Assembly (NCBI GenBank): GCA_029953675.1
Contig: JAMWBK010000002.1
Location: forward strand, 682,001 to 746,000
Direction of reading: 5' to 3'
DNA: 64,000 nucleotides
From: Rhodosorus marinus
Lineage: Eukaryota > Rhodophyta > Stylonematophyceae > Stylonematales > Stylonemataceae
Shown here: positions 32,902-44,545 of the stretch, piece by piece
Layout: each line of letters opens with the position of its first letter
Position numbering within the stretch: position 1 is the stretch's first letter
Program-made: the position numbers and the translations under genes
Notes under the pieces: generated by a model
Told to the model about the DNA's origin: nothing
The model's input: only the letters and a program-made list of their open reading frames with translations
The model's database searches: none

Positions 32902-34761
32902 CTATAATGGGACGTGGCCAGTTCCCCCGCAGTTTATGCATGGAACCTCGATAAACTTGCAACTCATCGCTTGATTGGGAGTCGCGGGTCCGCAGTCCAT
33001 CTTGATGATAAATCCTGTCGTAGCACATTTCTCGCAGTCCCTGAATTCTCCGGCGCCAGCCATTGCCGGGACCGGTTTCGCGGCCGGAACTCCTTCGGGT
33101 ATAGCCGCAGGCACGGCAACAGGCACAGGTTTAACCTTGGTATCTGGCATGCCAAGTCGCCACATCGGCAGCAGAAGGACAACTGCAATCGCACTGAAGC
33201 AAAGCAAGGAGGCAACATATGCCCCCCAGCCGAAATTCGTCACAATCTTCGTTAGCGGGAACCCAGCCACAGACGCACCAAGATAAGCAATCCAGCCCAG
33301 CAGGCCTATGGCAGAACTGACGGCACTCTTATCCACAATTTCAGCTCCAGCTAGCCCCACAAGCATCTGCGGACCATAAATAAAGAAGCCGATGCAGAAG
33401 ACACTGAGCCAGCTTACATATCTCCAGCTTCCCGGAACGTAGTAGAACCCGACCAGCGATGCCATCACTCCAAGCAACCACAGGATGATCACAGGGATAC
33501 GACGGCCTCTCATCATGCGGTCGCTGGCCCAGCCACTTGTCAAGGAGCCCAACAGGCCCCCGATCTCCATTCCTGAGACTCGAAACGCTGCCTCCTGGGC
33601 ATTTCCTACCATTTTGAAGTCAAGAAGAAAGATATGTGCCCATGAAGATACACCCTGCCGCACAAAGTATACGAAAAAGTACGAAACCGCCAGCAGCCAA
33701 ATGTAGGGGTTGGAGATCACATGAGTCTTTAGCGTCTTCCATGCGCTGCCCTGTTCCTTGGATCCCTTCTTAGTCGCTGGTTTCGAATCCGCTGTGGCTT
33801 CGTCCTTGAAAACATCTACGGGAGGCAGACCGACATCGCCGGGAGTGTCGCGGATCCTGTTGTAGAGGAACAAGCTCATGACAATGGCGATCGATCCCGG
33901 AACAATCATGCCGTACTGCCATCCGAAGGCTCTAACGCAATAACCAGCAACAAGTGGAATAAAGAACCCGCCGGTATTGTGTGATGTGTTCCAGAAACCC
34001 CACCACGTCCCTCTCTCAGACTTCGCGTACCAGGTCGTGAGCAGCTTGGCACAAGGCGGAGCACCGAAACCCTGGAAAACTCCGTTCAGGGCCCAGAGGG
34101 GAATCATAAACATTAGCGATGTCTGGAATCCGAATAGGATGTTAATTACGCCAGTCATTGCGAGGCCAAAAGCAAGAAAAGTCCTCGTGGAGAACCTACA
34201 AGTAAATCGTTGAGGATGCAGTCAGTATCGGGATGGATCTGCTGCCCAATCGAGTGCTTGAGGACCCTTCTCGTACCGATCAGATAGAACTCCTGAGATC
34301 AACTTGGAGAATCCATAGCAAAGCGGAAAAACTGATGTGATCACCCCAAGTTGTTCGAGCGAGAGCCCGAGCGCCGCTCTCATTCCAGGCGCAGTGTACG
34401 TAAAGCTGTTTCTGGTGAAGTAGAACGTCGCATATCCGATGAAGATCGAATAAAAGGTCCTTATTCTCCACTTTTTGTACTTGTCGTCGATCTCAGGGTC
34501 AGACCCCTCTATGGCCGTCAAGTTCACAGGCACATCGTCCACTTCCCTCACGATCGCTGATCTTTTGTCCGCACTATCGCCATCGGCCGGAATCGCGGCT
34601 GTCATTCGTGGCCCTCCCGTCAACCTACATCTTCTATCCCTCACTCCTCCAACAGGCCGTCTCCATCTTCTTCCCACTCTCTCTCCCACAAAACCGCCAC
34701 CATCCCCTCTCAACCCGCTCCCTCCAGCGCCCACAAAGGCGACTCCTCCTTCCGCCGCCAT
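32902..34761 (-). CDS. UhpC/SLC37-type organophosphate:phosphate antiporter with cysteine-rich C-terminal tail
   Basis: Two exons, 34761-34277 and 34195-32902, give up to 592 residues. It belongs to the MFS organophosphate antiporter family (sugar-phosphate or glycerol-3-phosphate exchange). Signatures are FIGYATFYFTRNSFTY in helix 1, PLCYGFSKLISGVLSDR, LNGVFQGFGAPPCAKLLTTW and the very typical ERGTWWGFWNTSHNTGG. A charged central loop and then six more helices follow. The last 90 residues are a proline/valine/alanine linker and a cysteine motif of the CxxC, CxxCGGTG kind, with FRDCEKC and later PCINCGGTGHVPL. The first 53 residues are glycine/arginine-rich; MTAAIPADG at 34602 is an alternative start. 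A plastid envelope role is possible but not shown. Confidence 0.88.
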
Positions 34762-37700
34762 CTCAGCAGATCCCAGGACAAACCCCCTCCCCTCCCCTCC
34801 CCTCCCCTCCCCCCACCTCCCAACCCTATTGAAAACTAAAACTCTAGCCCAATTTCAAAACACACTACCGCCTCCCTCCCACCACCCCTCTCCTATCTCT
34901 CACCACTATCCACTCGTCTCTCTCTCTCTAGTCCACAGCTCAGTACAAGACCGCCTTACTTTTACATCTCTAGACATACAGGATCCTTACTCTGCTCCTC
35001 CCAATACGAAGAAACCTTTTGCGCTCTCACACTTAACCCTTTCTCTCTCTCCCCATCCGCAAAACGAAAACCCTTGCGAGGCAATCCAACTGATCAAGTA
35101 TAGCGTCAGGACCCAAACTCCCAATTCATAACGTATCCTCCCCCCCCCCCAACCCAACCCCCCCCCCTATCCAAAAAAGGAAGGGAAGGGGGGGGTAGGT
35201 ATTGATGCCGAATGTCAAGCGAAACAGAAACCTGAACATTTTTCAAAAACATTCACTTAATAAATGTCCATGGACGCTGTTCCTTCTTCTTTTACAGGGG
35301 GGGGGGGAAGATATTTTCATTCGGTCGTGAACCCTATTTATCGTACATCTGCACGGGTACCGGCTCAGTTCTGCGCCGGAAACGGTTTAGAAAATACTGG
35401 ATTTGCCAAAAAAGAAACGGACTATTACGGGTAGTAAGTAACCAAATAATTGTAGAGGCTATGCTTACCGCTACCGGGTAGAATAGAGAACTTCTTCATG
35501 TAGGATATATTATGAAAATATTTGAGGATGATGGTTGTAAGTTAGGGGGGGGATAAGACCAGCACGTCTAGATGGGAGAGCCCTAGTTGTGGGCATTTCA
35601 AGGGGGAAGGTTGATCAGCGGCGTGTACTTATCAACGTAAATTTTGACCATGATGTTCGACAAGAAATTTGCCTGTTATTACAGGGATATACTGTACACG
35701 GTAGAACATTTGTATCGTTTTCTTTCATTACGCCTCGTCAACTATCGTTAAACTACTCAGATCGTAGATAACCTCTCAAAAATCTGATACCTTCTGTGTC
35801 TTGCCTTGCCAAGAATTGTTTTTGTTTTTTGGTTTTTTGTTGGCCGGATTGACTATTTCTAACAGTTTGTTTTTTTTCCGCCAGAGACAGAAAATGAGTC
35901 AATTTCTTGAAATGGGGTTTTCTTGTTGCAAACGCTTGCGCGATTTCCAGCGGTCGTCAACGACCGTTCTCAAAAAAGGAGAACAAGGTGAAAAATGGCA
36001 CAACCGAAAAAAAAAACAAAAAACGACGGGATGAAGAAAATGGCAAAGTGGAGAATCTGTGGTGACTGAGATTCAGTCAATTCAAAATGGACCGGAAAAA
36101 ATTAGGATTTGAGGTGGGGGGTGGTTTTGCTGCGCGGTACTCCCCTTTGAGGATTGCTTTGTCCTGCTGTGGTTTGGGGGAGTCGACGGTGCTGTAGCCC
36201 GCTGAACCGAATAAGCGAGGTTGTTTCTGAGCTACTCTCAGAGAACGCAAGATCGCGATTGTGTGACAAATTTTCGGGACCAGTATGATCAGGCCAAACC
36301 ACTGAGCAAGAGTTTGCGAAGATTGCCGCGCAGTGTAAGACCTTGGGGGTTCCTAGATGCTTGGTTGCACAGTTTCATTCGACGCATATGAACACCGACT
36401 ACGTCGCGGTTTCTGAAGCTCCAGCACCATAGCTACGTAGCTGAGAGAGAGCCGTTCGTCCGCTTCTTATAGTACCCGCCCGGGCAGAGCTGGCAATTCC
36501 AACTCGTACGAACACGTACCGCTTGGAGACGTGGGGCAAATTTCATCAGCCTGGTTTCCACGCGAGGTCTCAGTAATCTCTTGTACTAATTACTACCCTG
36601 CACTATTCGTGCCTTCCACGTCCCGCAACCTGGTGAGCCAGCAGCGTACCATTTGCAAAAGACTCCTCTAAGATTGCATTAACCAGGTATACAAACTAAT
36701 TTAAGAACCTTGACAACTTGAAATAAAGCAAATCCGTCGTTCCCGTTGGTTTGACAGGCTAAATACCATCGTACTTCTTTACTTCTGAAACCTTAGTCTT
36801 GTCTAGTCCATTCTCTTTTTCTTTTGAAAACGATAGTTGAAAAGCAAAACGTGAAGCTTCGAAAGCGTGAAAAGGGCGACTGGAATGGGGGGGGGAGAGT
36901 GGGGAAGATGTTGGGATGCAACTACAGACGAACCAGAGGGGAACTGGCTTCAGGAGGTTTCCTCATTTATTCGATAAGTCCTTCCTTGGTCAAAGTTTAC
37001 GTTTCCTAGAACAGTTCTTCTTATTGTGGCGCATGACTTTCGATAACCTCACGTCCGATCGCGGAAACTCCGTCCACTCCTTTCGGTTCGACAAGGCGTT
37101 CTAACAGCATCAAGTTCTCGTGCTTCAAAGCCAATAGCGAACCCCTCTGCAAGAGATCAACGAAGTGGGTGATACTTTAGAAAGCACAATATGTATTTCT
37201 TGCTCGATTCACCTAGAATTTTCCATCCCAAAAATCTAGAAAAAGTATGAACTAACGCGTCGAATTTCTCGTGCTCAACCCGCCCTCTACCCCCCGATGT
37301 CAACCCCAAGATACAATCATTCTCGTGAGGGTTTCCAAAAGGCCAACAAACGGTTTAATAACTTCACTAAAAGAATAAAAATACAGAAGACAGAACTTAG
37401 TTACTTGCATACAAAGGGGTGTGAATATTTCAGCTCGGCATCAGTACCAATCCAACCAGAGGGGTCAGAGGACTCGATAATAATTGAGCTTTTGATTGTT
37501 GAATACTTTCGTTGCTGGTACAGTTATTTCCTGGTACAAACCAGTTTTTGGTAGTTTTTGAGTTGATGTGTCTCAGACATGTAATGAATGGGACATGATC
37601 AGGTTTTGGAATGTCCCAGAAAATGTCTGTTCTCTTGTACGACAGGGAGCAGTCATACAGCTGGCTTTCCCTGTTGGATTTTTTGCCTGTGCCTGTGGAA

Positions 37701-38216
37701 GACTTTGATGAAAAAGGGCATAAGGAACTTTTCTGGTTTTGCTTCCTAATTTCTTGTTTGGGGAGGGGGAAGGAGCGCAGGAATGTCCAGAGATACAAAT
37801 GTCCAAGTAGCAGTGCTGTGTCATGTGGAAGGGTTTCAGAGGAATAAGGAGGGGGAGGAGGGGGAGGAGGGAAGGAGGAGGGTAGATTGTTGGTTAGGAT
37901 TGTTGGGTGGTGAGGTGAAGGATCTTGTTCAACGCTTCTTGTTGAGTCCTGGGAGCTTTTGGGTTTAGTCGTGTTTTTAAGGGAAGTGATTGGATGGGTG
38001 TTCTCTGTTAGAGTAGGGAGAACTGAGTGAGGGTCGGGATAGGACTGGTAGCACTCTGAGAGGAGGGTGCAGGGTGACGTTTGGGAGCGGGGGCTTGGGT
38101 TTCCGGATTTTCGACGGTTTTTTTTTTTTGTTTGGTCGTGATTTCCGTTTCGTGTGAAGCTTGGTAGAAAAAGGAGAGTTGGTTCGGGGAACGCTAACGA
38201 GGGGCAACTGTTGAGG
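34762..38216. other. Long intergenic region with C-rich, AT-rich and G-rich sections
   Basis: 34762-35200 is C/A-rich on the plus strand (leader of the minus-strand transporter) and ends in C-run arrays. 35250-36060 is AT-rich with G runs. At 36282-36431 there is a 45-codon open stretch (EQEFAKIAAQCKTLGVP) with no start or splice partner. 37580-38216 is G/T-rich with GGAGG repeats (37850-37882) and is the leader of the UBE2G gene. The 283-codon antisense ORF here is rejected. Confidence 0.5.
34786..34810. repeat. (CCCCT)5 minisatellite
   Basis: Five perfect CCCCT units just upstream of the transporter start. On the gene's strand this is AGGGG, a potential G-quadruplex. Confidence 0.9.
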
Positions 38217-39139
38217 ATGGCGTCGGAATCTGGGAGGGCTGCTCTTCTGTTGAGCAAGCAGCTGAAAGGTGAGAGATCCAAACCCGCGCGAGGTTTTCTT
38301 TCTCGCGCTTGGTGAAGTTTCAGGCGCGATTGAACGCTAACGGAAAGGCGCTCGTTTCATTCGGGGGCGAAAGATCTTCAAAAGAACGGGGCGTCCTTCT
38401 TCTCCGCTGGGCTGGTGGACGACGCGAATCCATTTGAATGGCAAATTATCTTAACTGGTCCGGCCAGTTCACTTTAGTACGCAGTTGGATCTCCCAAGCG
38501 TCTACCTGTTGCCTCAGAAGTGACCTGAGACTTACAAAATTTCCTTTCTTGTGCCTCGAAATTTTCGAAAATGCAGCGAGGGGGGTATGTTTAAGGCTAG
38601 ATTGTCCTTTCCGAAAGACTATCCGTACAAACCCCCCGTCATGAAATTTGTTTCGGAGATGTGGCACCCAAACAGTACGAACCTCCGGCACTATAGCAGT
38701 ATGTCGCCAGACAAGGTGTTCTAACAGGATTGATTGTGGATACCATTTCTTGGACTCAGTTTACAAGGACGGAAAAGTTTGCATCTCAATCCTACACCCG
38801 GCCGGAGATGATCCAAACGCATATGAAATGGCATCCGAGAGATGGTTGCCCGTCCACACGGTTGAAAGCATTTTGAACAGTGTCATCTCTTTGTTGGCAA
38901 GTCCGAACACGGAGTCACCGGCAAATGTCGATGCAGCGGTAAGATGAACCTCTCATCCGAACGCGACGGCATGTCTGCGTGGTGCAGACGAGCTAGCTGT
39001 TCTGACGTCTTCCCGTGTGGTGATGTCCCGTGTCCATTTTTCTTGAATATGAGTGCAGAAGCAAATGAGAGAGGAACCAGATAACTTTAAAAGAAGAGTG
39101 AGGAGAACTGTTGATAAGACCTTGGACGAGGCGTTCTGA
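38217..39139 (+). CDS. Ubiquitin-conjugating enzyme E2, UBE2G/UBC7 type
   Basis: Five exons (38217-38268, 38374-38476, 38577-38674, 38760-38938, 39059-39139) give 170 residues, exactly the length of human UBE2G1. It starts [20 protein letters not shown]. It has [21 protein letters not shown], then the E2 core [20 protein letters not shown] and the active-site cysteine in GKVCISILH. The acidic insert typical of G-type E2s follows ([16 protein letters not shown]), and then [10 protein letters not shown]. This class usually works with ER-associated degradation ligases. All splice phases agree. The four introns are about 85-120 nt. Confidence 0.93.
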
Positions 39140-39576
39140 GAAGCTTGCTCGCCTTGGGAGCGTACTACCTTCGAAGTCTTGCACAAGTCGATGCAAGACG
39201 TGTGAGGTCTTTGTCGTAGAGTATCAACTGTTAATTCCTGTGTCGGTAATTAATCCGGAAGGTTTCTAGATATTGCCTGTTCCTAGTCGTTAGAGCATGG
39301 GCAGTAAATAGATTTGCACCACAAGAACGTTCGAAGGCCCGCTGAGCGCTCCTTCCGCACATCGAACCTTGGACATAGCCCTAGGGGCTACACGCACGAA
39401 TTGAAGGCGGAGGCAGATCATTCTGTTCTTTCCAGAGAATCTCCTCTTGCGTTCCCGAGCTCACTGTTGCACTTCTATTCATGCTCTGATGTTCTTTTCC
39501 GGCGGTCCGCATTGGTCTTCTTAGTACGGGCAGCTTAAGGTTCCAATGTCGACATCATTTTCTCTATCCTTGGGCC

Positions 39577-39635
39577 AAGTTCTGATGCTTCGAGTGGAAC
39601 TCGAACTCGAAGTTCCACTCGAAGCATCAGAACTT
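39577..39635. repeat. Perfect 25-bp inverted repeat with 9-nt spacer
   Basis: Left arm 39577-39601 and right arm 39611-39635 are exact reverse complements (arms begin AAGTTCTGATGC). The 9-base spacer is CGAACTCGA. The hairpin would be 25 bp with no mismatch. Confidence 0.95.
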
Positions 39636-40911
39636 CAGGGTGACGACTTTTCGAGTAGCGTGATGCAAGGAAGCTCCCAGATAAACCTAGTGCAACGGAG
39701 CATGCCTTGACTATGTAAGTTTCGGGCACAATCCGGTCTTCTTTTAATTTGAAAAACACCGTTGCAGGTGGTCCATAGTCTTCTGCAACCGCGCAGATAC
39801 TTGAATTTAACATTCATACATGAAGTTCTACGCACAGTACATTTTGAACGACAGTTCGCATCACGCAATCACAGCTTCGGTGGAACAACAGCATATATAC
39901 AGAAATAAAGGAAACCTCCACAGTCCAATGATCAGACCACGCTTCGCGCCAGGTATCCCGCTGGTTGTGGAGCAGATGTCACCACACACATTTCCGGTGT
40001 CACGGGGGCCCACCGGACCTCGAGCCGCACCTTCCACCGTCGTATCTGCGAATCCACCTCCCCAAGCACAAGATCAGAATTTAAAACTCCCTTCCCCCAC
40101 AGTGCGTGCCTCTGAAGATCCAGGATGCATCAACTAAAACGCAACATATGAGCGGCTCCCCCTCCCCCCCAAACCCCCCTTCACTCGCAGTCGATGTCCC
40201 AACTACGACCTTCAATCTCCCCCTCCCCGTCTCAACCAAACATGGTTTGGGCATCCCCCCAAAAAACGGAAAAATGAGTCACGTCAATGTACCATTATTT
40301 TTCAAAAAATAAACTGCAGCCTACATCCAATCAAAAAACACCAATTGTCATATTGTACGCCTCCATTGGTTTTTCTAAAGAATATTTAACAAAAGTACCC
40401 CAAAACCCGATCTTTCATTTTACTATTTTCTACTTGGCCAAAAACATGCCTCACTCGGTAACATTCGTTCACAAATAAAACACATCCACGCGTCCTAAAT
40501 CTAATTCTACCAATGATTTTCATTATCCAACAAATGTAAAATAAATAAATTTCATCCCCCGCACTTAAAGTACTTTGTTTTTTGATTATATTCTTGTGAC
40601 GATATCTGGGTATGTTTTTTTTTTAGGAAATGGTTGGAATTTTTTTTCAGGTTGACAGAGAAGATCTTAGATTTCTTTTTGTTTTCATTCGAAAATCAGC
40701 TTTTCTCAGGAAAGTTATTAATATAATTTTTTTGGTTGTCTGAGAGAGTCGGGCGGATCCTGTCATTGCTATTGACAGCATTCGCCTTTTACTTTCAGAG
40801 ATGAAATGGCGTTTTATAAGAAGAGCTCTTGGGAGAGTTGTTAAGGTGAAAGGTTTTTGGGGAGGAGGAGGAGGTGGACTGGATTTTTTTGTTTTTGAGG
40901 AGGTAGAGGGA

Positions 40912-40934
40912 GTGTGTGTGTGTGTGTGTGTGTG
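40912..40934. repeat. (GT)n microsatellite
   Basis: Uninterrupted GT dinucleotides in the G/T-rich leader upstream of the fusion gene. Confidence 0.9.
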
Positions 40935-41234
40935 CTTTTGAACGTTGACTGTGGTGTTTCATTTTTAATGGAGAGAGGAGGGTGCACTGGGACTGTCTGA
41001 ATTGTACTTTTTGAAGGGTGATTGGAGATCAGCTTTTGAGTGTTGAATGTGGTGTTTCTTGTTTAAGGGGGAAGAGGAGAGGTGGGAAAAAGGTTGATCT
41101 GATCTGAAAGTTCTTAGAGCTCAACATTTGGTAGATTTATTTCTGTCCTCCTTTTTTTTCGTCCGGGGGAGGGTGGGAGGGAGGGCGAGTGCAAGCTTTT
41201 GCTTGGATTTTTTTTTTGGTTTCTCCCGGAGACT

Positions 41235-44169
41235 ATGGGGGAGGATTTTGTTGCTTTCGCTGGGCTGGGAGTTACTGGCAGGCCTCATAGTGTTGCGAGG
41301 TCTTGCAGATTAGCGAGCAACAGGAGGGGAAGGTATGGGATTGCTCTTTTGGGTGGTCAACGGGTTGTAAGGTTCGCTCAGGCCGTAGATCATGGTGCGT
41401 TGTCGGATTGATCTGGGAGCTTTTTTGCACGGTTCTATGGACCATAGTAACTTTGTGCTTTTCGAGTTTCATCTTTGATAGAGCGGAAGTTAACGAACTG
41501 CTGAACATTTTTGGCCCGCTCTCAATCTCGTTGACTAGGCGGCTCTGGTGACAATGCTGGAGGAGCTGCTGGAGGAGATGAAGGGAATGGGGATGAGGAT
41601 CCAGATGGTGATGATTCAGAGGATAAAATGCGCAGAAATCCCCTGGGTGCGTTAGTTGACAGGCTGTTCACGCTGCTGGGCAGTGTACTTGGCGGTATTA
41701 CGCAGGTTCCGACTCAGATTATTGTCGCAATGACTGCCGTAGCCACTACTCTTCTTAACAACTTTTTTCAAGGGTAATAAGCTCGCCGTTGCAGTTAGCG
41801 CACGGCCGCAGTTCAGCAACTTTCTGACGCCTTTTAAACAACCTCCTCGAAAAACAGACGCTCGAGATTCCGCGACCGACTACTTCAACAGGAAGACAAG
41901 CGCTTGAATGAGCTGGAAGAAAAGCGCATACGAATGTATGAGAGCTACAGGGAGTATTCGGAACCTCTCCTAAAGGCTGCAGCGAAGCTACAGGATCATC
42001 TCTACATTATCGGAAGCCGCAAAGGTATGAAACTATTGAGCTCCCTCTTTGCTGGAATTGTTACGACGGCGTTCCGAGCTAAACAGATTTTTCTTGTTGT
42101 CAGCTAGGGGAAAGGAGGTGCTTGATGACCCAAAGTACTCCGCTTACCTTCTCGGTCGGTTCTTCTGTTATGTGGAGGTCTTCAAACAGCTCTCTCCAAG
42201 CATGACCTTCGGTAAGCCTCGAAGAGATCGAATCTTCTCCAACATCCTAGGCAGAATTCAGGTGCGGATCTAGAGACAGAAGCTGGACAACCCGACAAGT
42301 TTTTTCCAGGCGACCTGTTGGCAATTCGTGAACCTAAAATTCCGGAGGTCAATTCGCAACCAGGTTGTATTAGCCATGGACGAATCGGAGCTTGTTCAAT
42401 TGTACGGAGGAGACAAGCGTTCGAGCAGCATCGAGAATCCTTTCAAGATTCCAGCCCAAGGGCAGGCATCCCTTGGGCAGCTGATGATGAGGGAACGGTG
42501 GCTCGAGTGTAAGCAGTTTGTTGTTGGACTTATGCTCATGGATTTCTTCTCGGCCAGCTCACGGATGCAACTCAACTGCAACTCATTCGAATAGACAAGT
42601 TCAAGGGAGGCAGTCCACACAAGACGTCGACATATGCGCATTCGGGCCTTCACTTTCCTGAGTTTGTCCAACTCTTTGAGGAGAATAGCGAGTTTTCTAG
42701 GTGGTTCGGGCCGCTGGTGGAGTCGCTTCATCCAGATCTTGCCAACAGTACATCTGGGAATCAGAACCTGCGGCTCGGACTTTTCCAGACAGCTCTTGTA
42801 GACTTAGTGGACTTCCTTGATCCGGCTCCAATGTGTACTATTATTCCAGCTTATAGACGGCGTCGGCTCTATACACCTCCGAGGATGGTTTACACGAAAA
42901 TGCCGCAGACATTGGCGTATGTTCCTGAACACATGGCGAAACCTCATTACCGCGCATTGACGAAGAATGGACGTCTTCTTTCTTCTGCTTCGTGTGGTAC
43001 AGAAATATATACTCAGAGGAAGCCGACCAGAGAGATGGTAAGCTGCCGGAAGTTCGGGGAGCCCCGAATACAGTTGACGTTTTCGTGTCTGGCCCAACTG
43101 GGGTGGGTTCCACATTTCACACGCAAGTGAGCAACGTGATTGGCGACTGTCCGTACTCGCACAGGGTATGTATCCGATCACCACTGCAACTTGTTCTTAG
43201 AATGCACATGCCGAAATGTGAGCCATCCTCTGCTTCCCGGACAGGTCTTGCTTGCCTTGGAGGAAAAGGAAGTGAGCTACAACTTGATAACCATCGATCG
43301 CAAGCTGAGACCGTCCTGGTATTATAACGTTCACCCAGAAGCCAAGGTGAGATCGGATGAAGACCTTGGCGCCTGCGCACAAGGGAATGGGAGTGGGATG
43401 TACAAGGCGTAATATCTGGCCTGACGCTTACACAACGAACATCCTATAGGTTCCAGTCATATCACACGATGGAATTTTGATTGAGGAGTCCTCGAACATT
43501 GTGGACTACCTAGAGGAAAAGTTTCCGGAGAAGGTGCTGGCGCAGCGGAATCAAAGTGTCGCAACTGACCCATTCCCAGTGATAGAAAACTTCCGTTCAA
43601 AATTTACGAAGTATATTGAGCACGAACATGAGAAACAGGAGGTATTAGAATCACCGAAACGTTTTCCGGTTGGAAAGCCCTCGTATTGAGGTTGTCTCTC
43701 TGTATTTTATCCATCCGTTCCTTGTCTTGAACTAGTTTATAGAATCTCTGGTATCATTGGACTCAATTCTCCAAACTTTCATCACTACCGAAAGAGGTCC
43801 ATTCTTCGGGGGCAAGAAGCTTTCCGAAGAGGACGTTGTAGTCATGCCATACCTTTATCATATGGAAATCGCAGGAAAAATGGTTCGAGTACGTTGGACA
43901 ATCTGCCTTACCCACAATGAGGTCCTCCGGGAATTGTTCCGCTGTCTACGAAGCCCAAGCTCATAATTCCAATCGCTTCTTCTTCACAGGACTTTGAGCT
44001 TCCATATGGTCTGTTTCCACGTATTAAGAAGTACATGGATGCTATGAAAGTGCACCCGACTTTCCAGAAGACGAAGGCAACGCCAGACAATCTTCTGTTC
44101 GGCTACGTTGAACTTCATGCGGGGATGCATCACGACGAGTTGAGCTCCGTCTCCGATATTCTGGAATAG
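41235..44169 (+). CDS. Predicted plastid fusion protein: uncharacterised helical domain + DHAR-like GST
   Basis: Eleven exons (41235-41394, 41539-41773, 41858-42024, 42104-42261, 42310-42508, about 42595-42916, 43003-43165, 43245-43346, 43450-43641, 43736-43888, 43990-44169) give 676 residues. A transit-like start MGEDFVAFAGLG is followed by an acidic linker, a hydrophobic stretch, and a helical domain with YREYSEPLLKAAAKLQDHLY, YLLGRFFCYVE and RLGLFQTALVDLVDFLDP. That domain resembles unnamed plant and cyanobacterial proteins. The C-terminal 250 residues are a GST close to dehydroascorbate reductase: VDVFVSG, GDCPYSHRVLLALEEKEVSY with the catalytic cysteine, HPEAKVPVISHDG and EESSNIVDYLEEKFP. 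No stop separates the halves: the intron at 42917-43002 (GTATGT donor) joins them in phase. Exon 6's acceptor is the least certain join. Two separate genes remain possible. Confidence 0.72.
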
Positions 44170-44545
44170 ATTACCGGGCGAAAATTTTTTGTCAACCCAG
44201 GTTGTTTCCAACTGGATTGCGTAGCCGCAGTACCTGGTGGTATTATATCGGACCGTGACACCTCCAATTGGGAACCGGGGGTACATTCTGCAGCGTACGT
44301 CAGCTTGCCTTAGGCTTCATACTCGGGTGGTTCTGGGGGGTACTGGAAGAAAGCACCGGCGGTAAGAGTTCGTTGTGGTATCCCATTTTCATCCGCGCTT
44401 GGCAATATATATGTCAAATATCTGGAGTTGGTAAATTCACATTGTGTCAACTGCTTTGTCCGGTTGCTCAGCTAAACTCATGCGATTTTACCCAGTATAA
44501 CTTATCAGTTAGTCTCTTGTTAAGTACTGTATCTACACACGCTAG
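44170..44545. other. Short convergent intergenic spacer
   Basis: Between the stop codons of two convergent genes. Nothing recognised. Confidence 0.5.

Larger units (their letters stand above)
39140..41234. other. Intergenic region with a perfect palindrome and G/T-rich leader
   Basis: Contains the perfect 25-bp inverted repeat at 39577-39635. A proline-rich plus ORF at 39820-40137 has no family resemblance. 40280-40760 is AT-rich. 40850-41234 is the G/T-rich leader of the fusion gene and includes a (GT) microsatellite at 40912-40934. Confidence 0.55.

Noticed and set aside
37430-38281. 283-codon minus-strand ORF, proline/serine-rich
   Set aside because: It is antisense to the G/T-rich leader and first exon of UBE2G. 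Low stop frequency follows from the skew, and there is no domain.
40650-40670. CAGAGAAGAT word resembling the U6 snRNA core
   Set aside because: The following bases do not match U6 and no promoter or terminator context fits.
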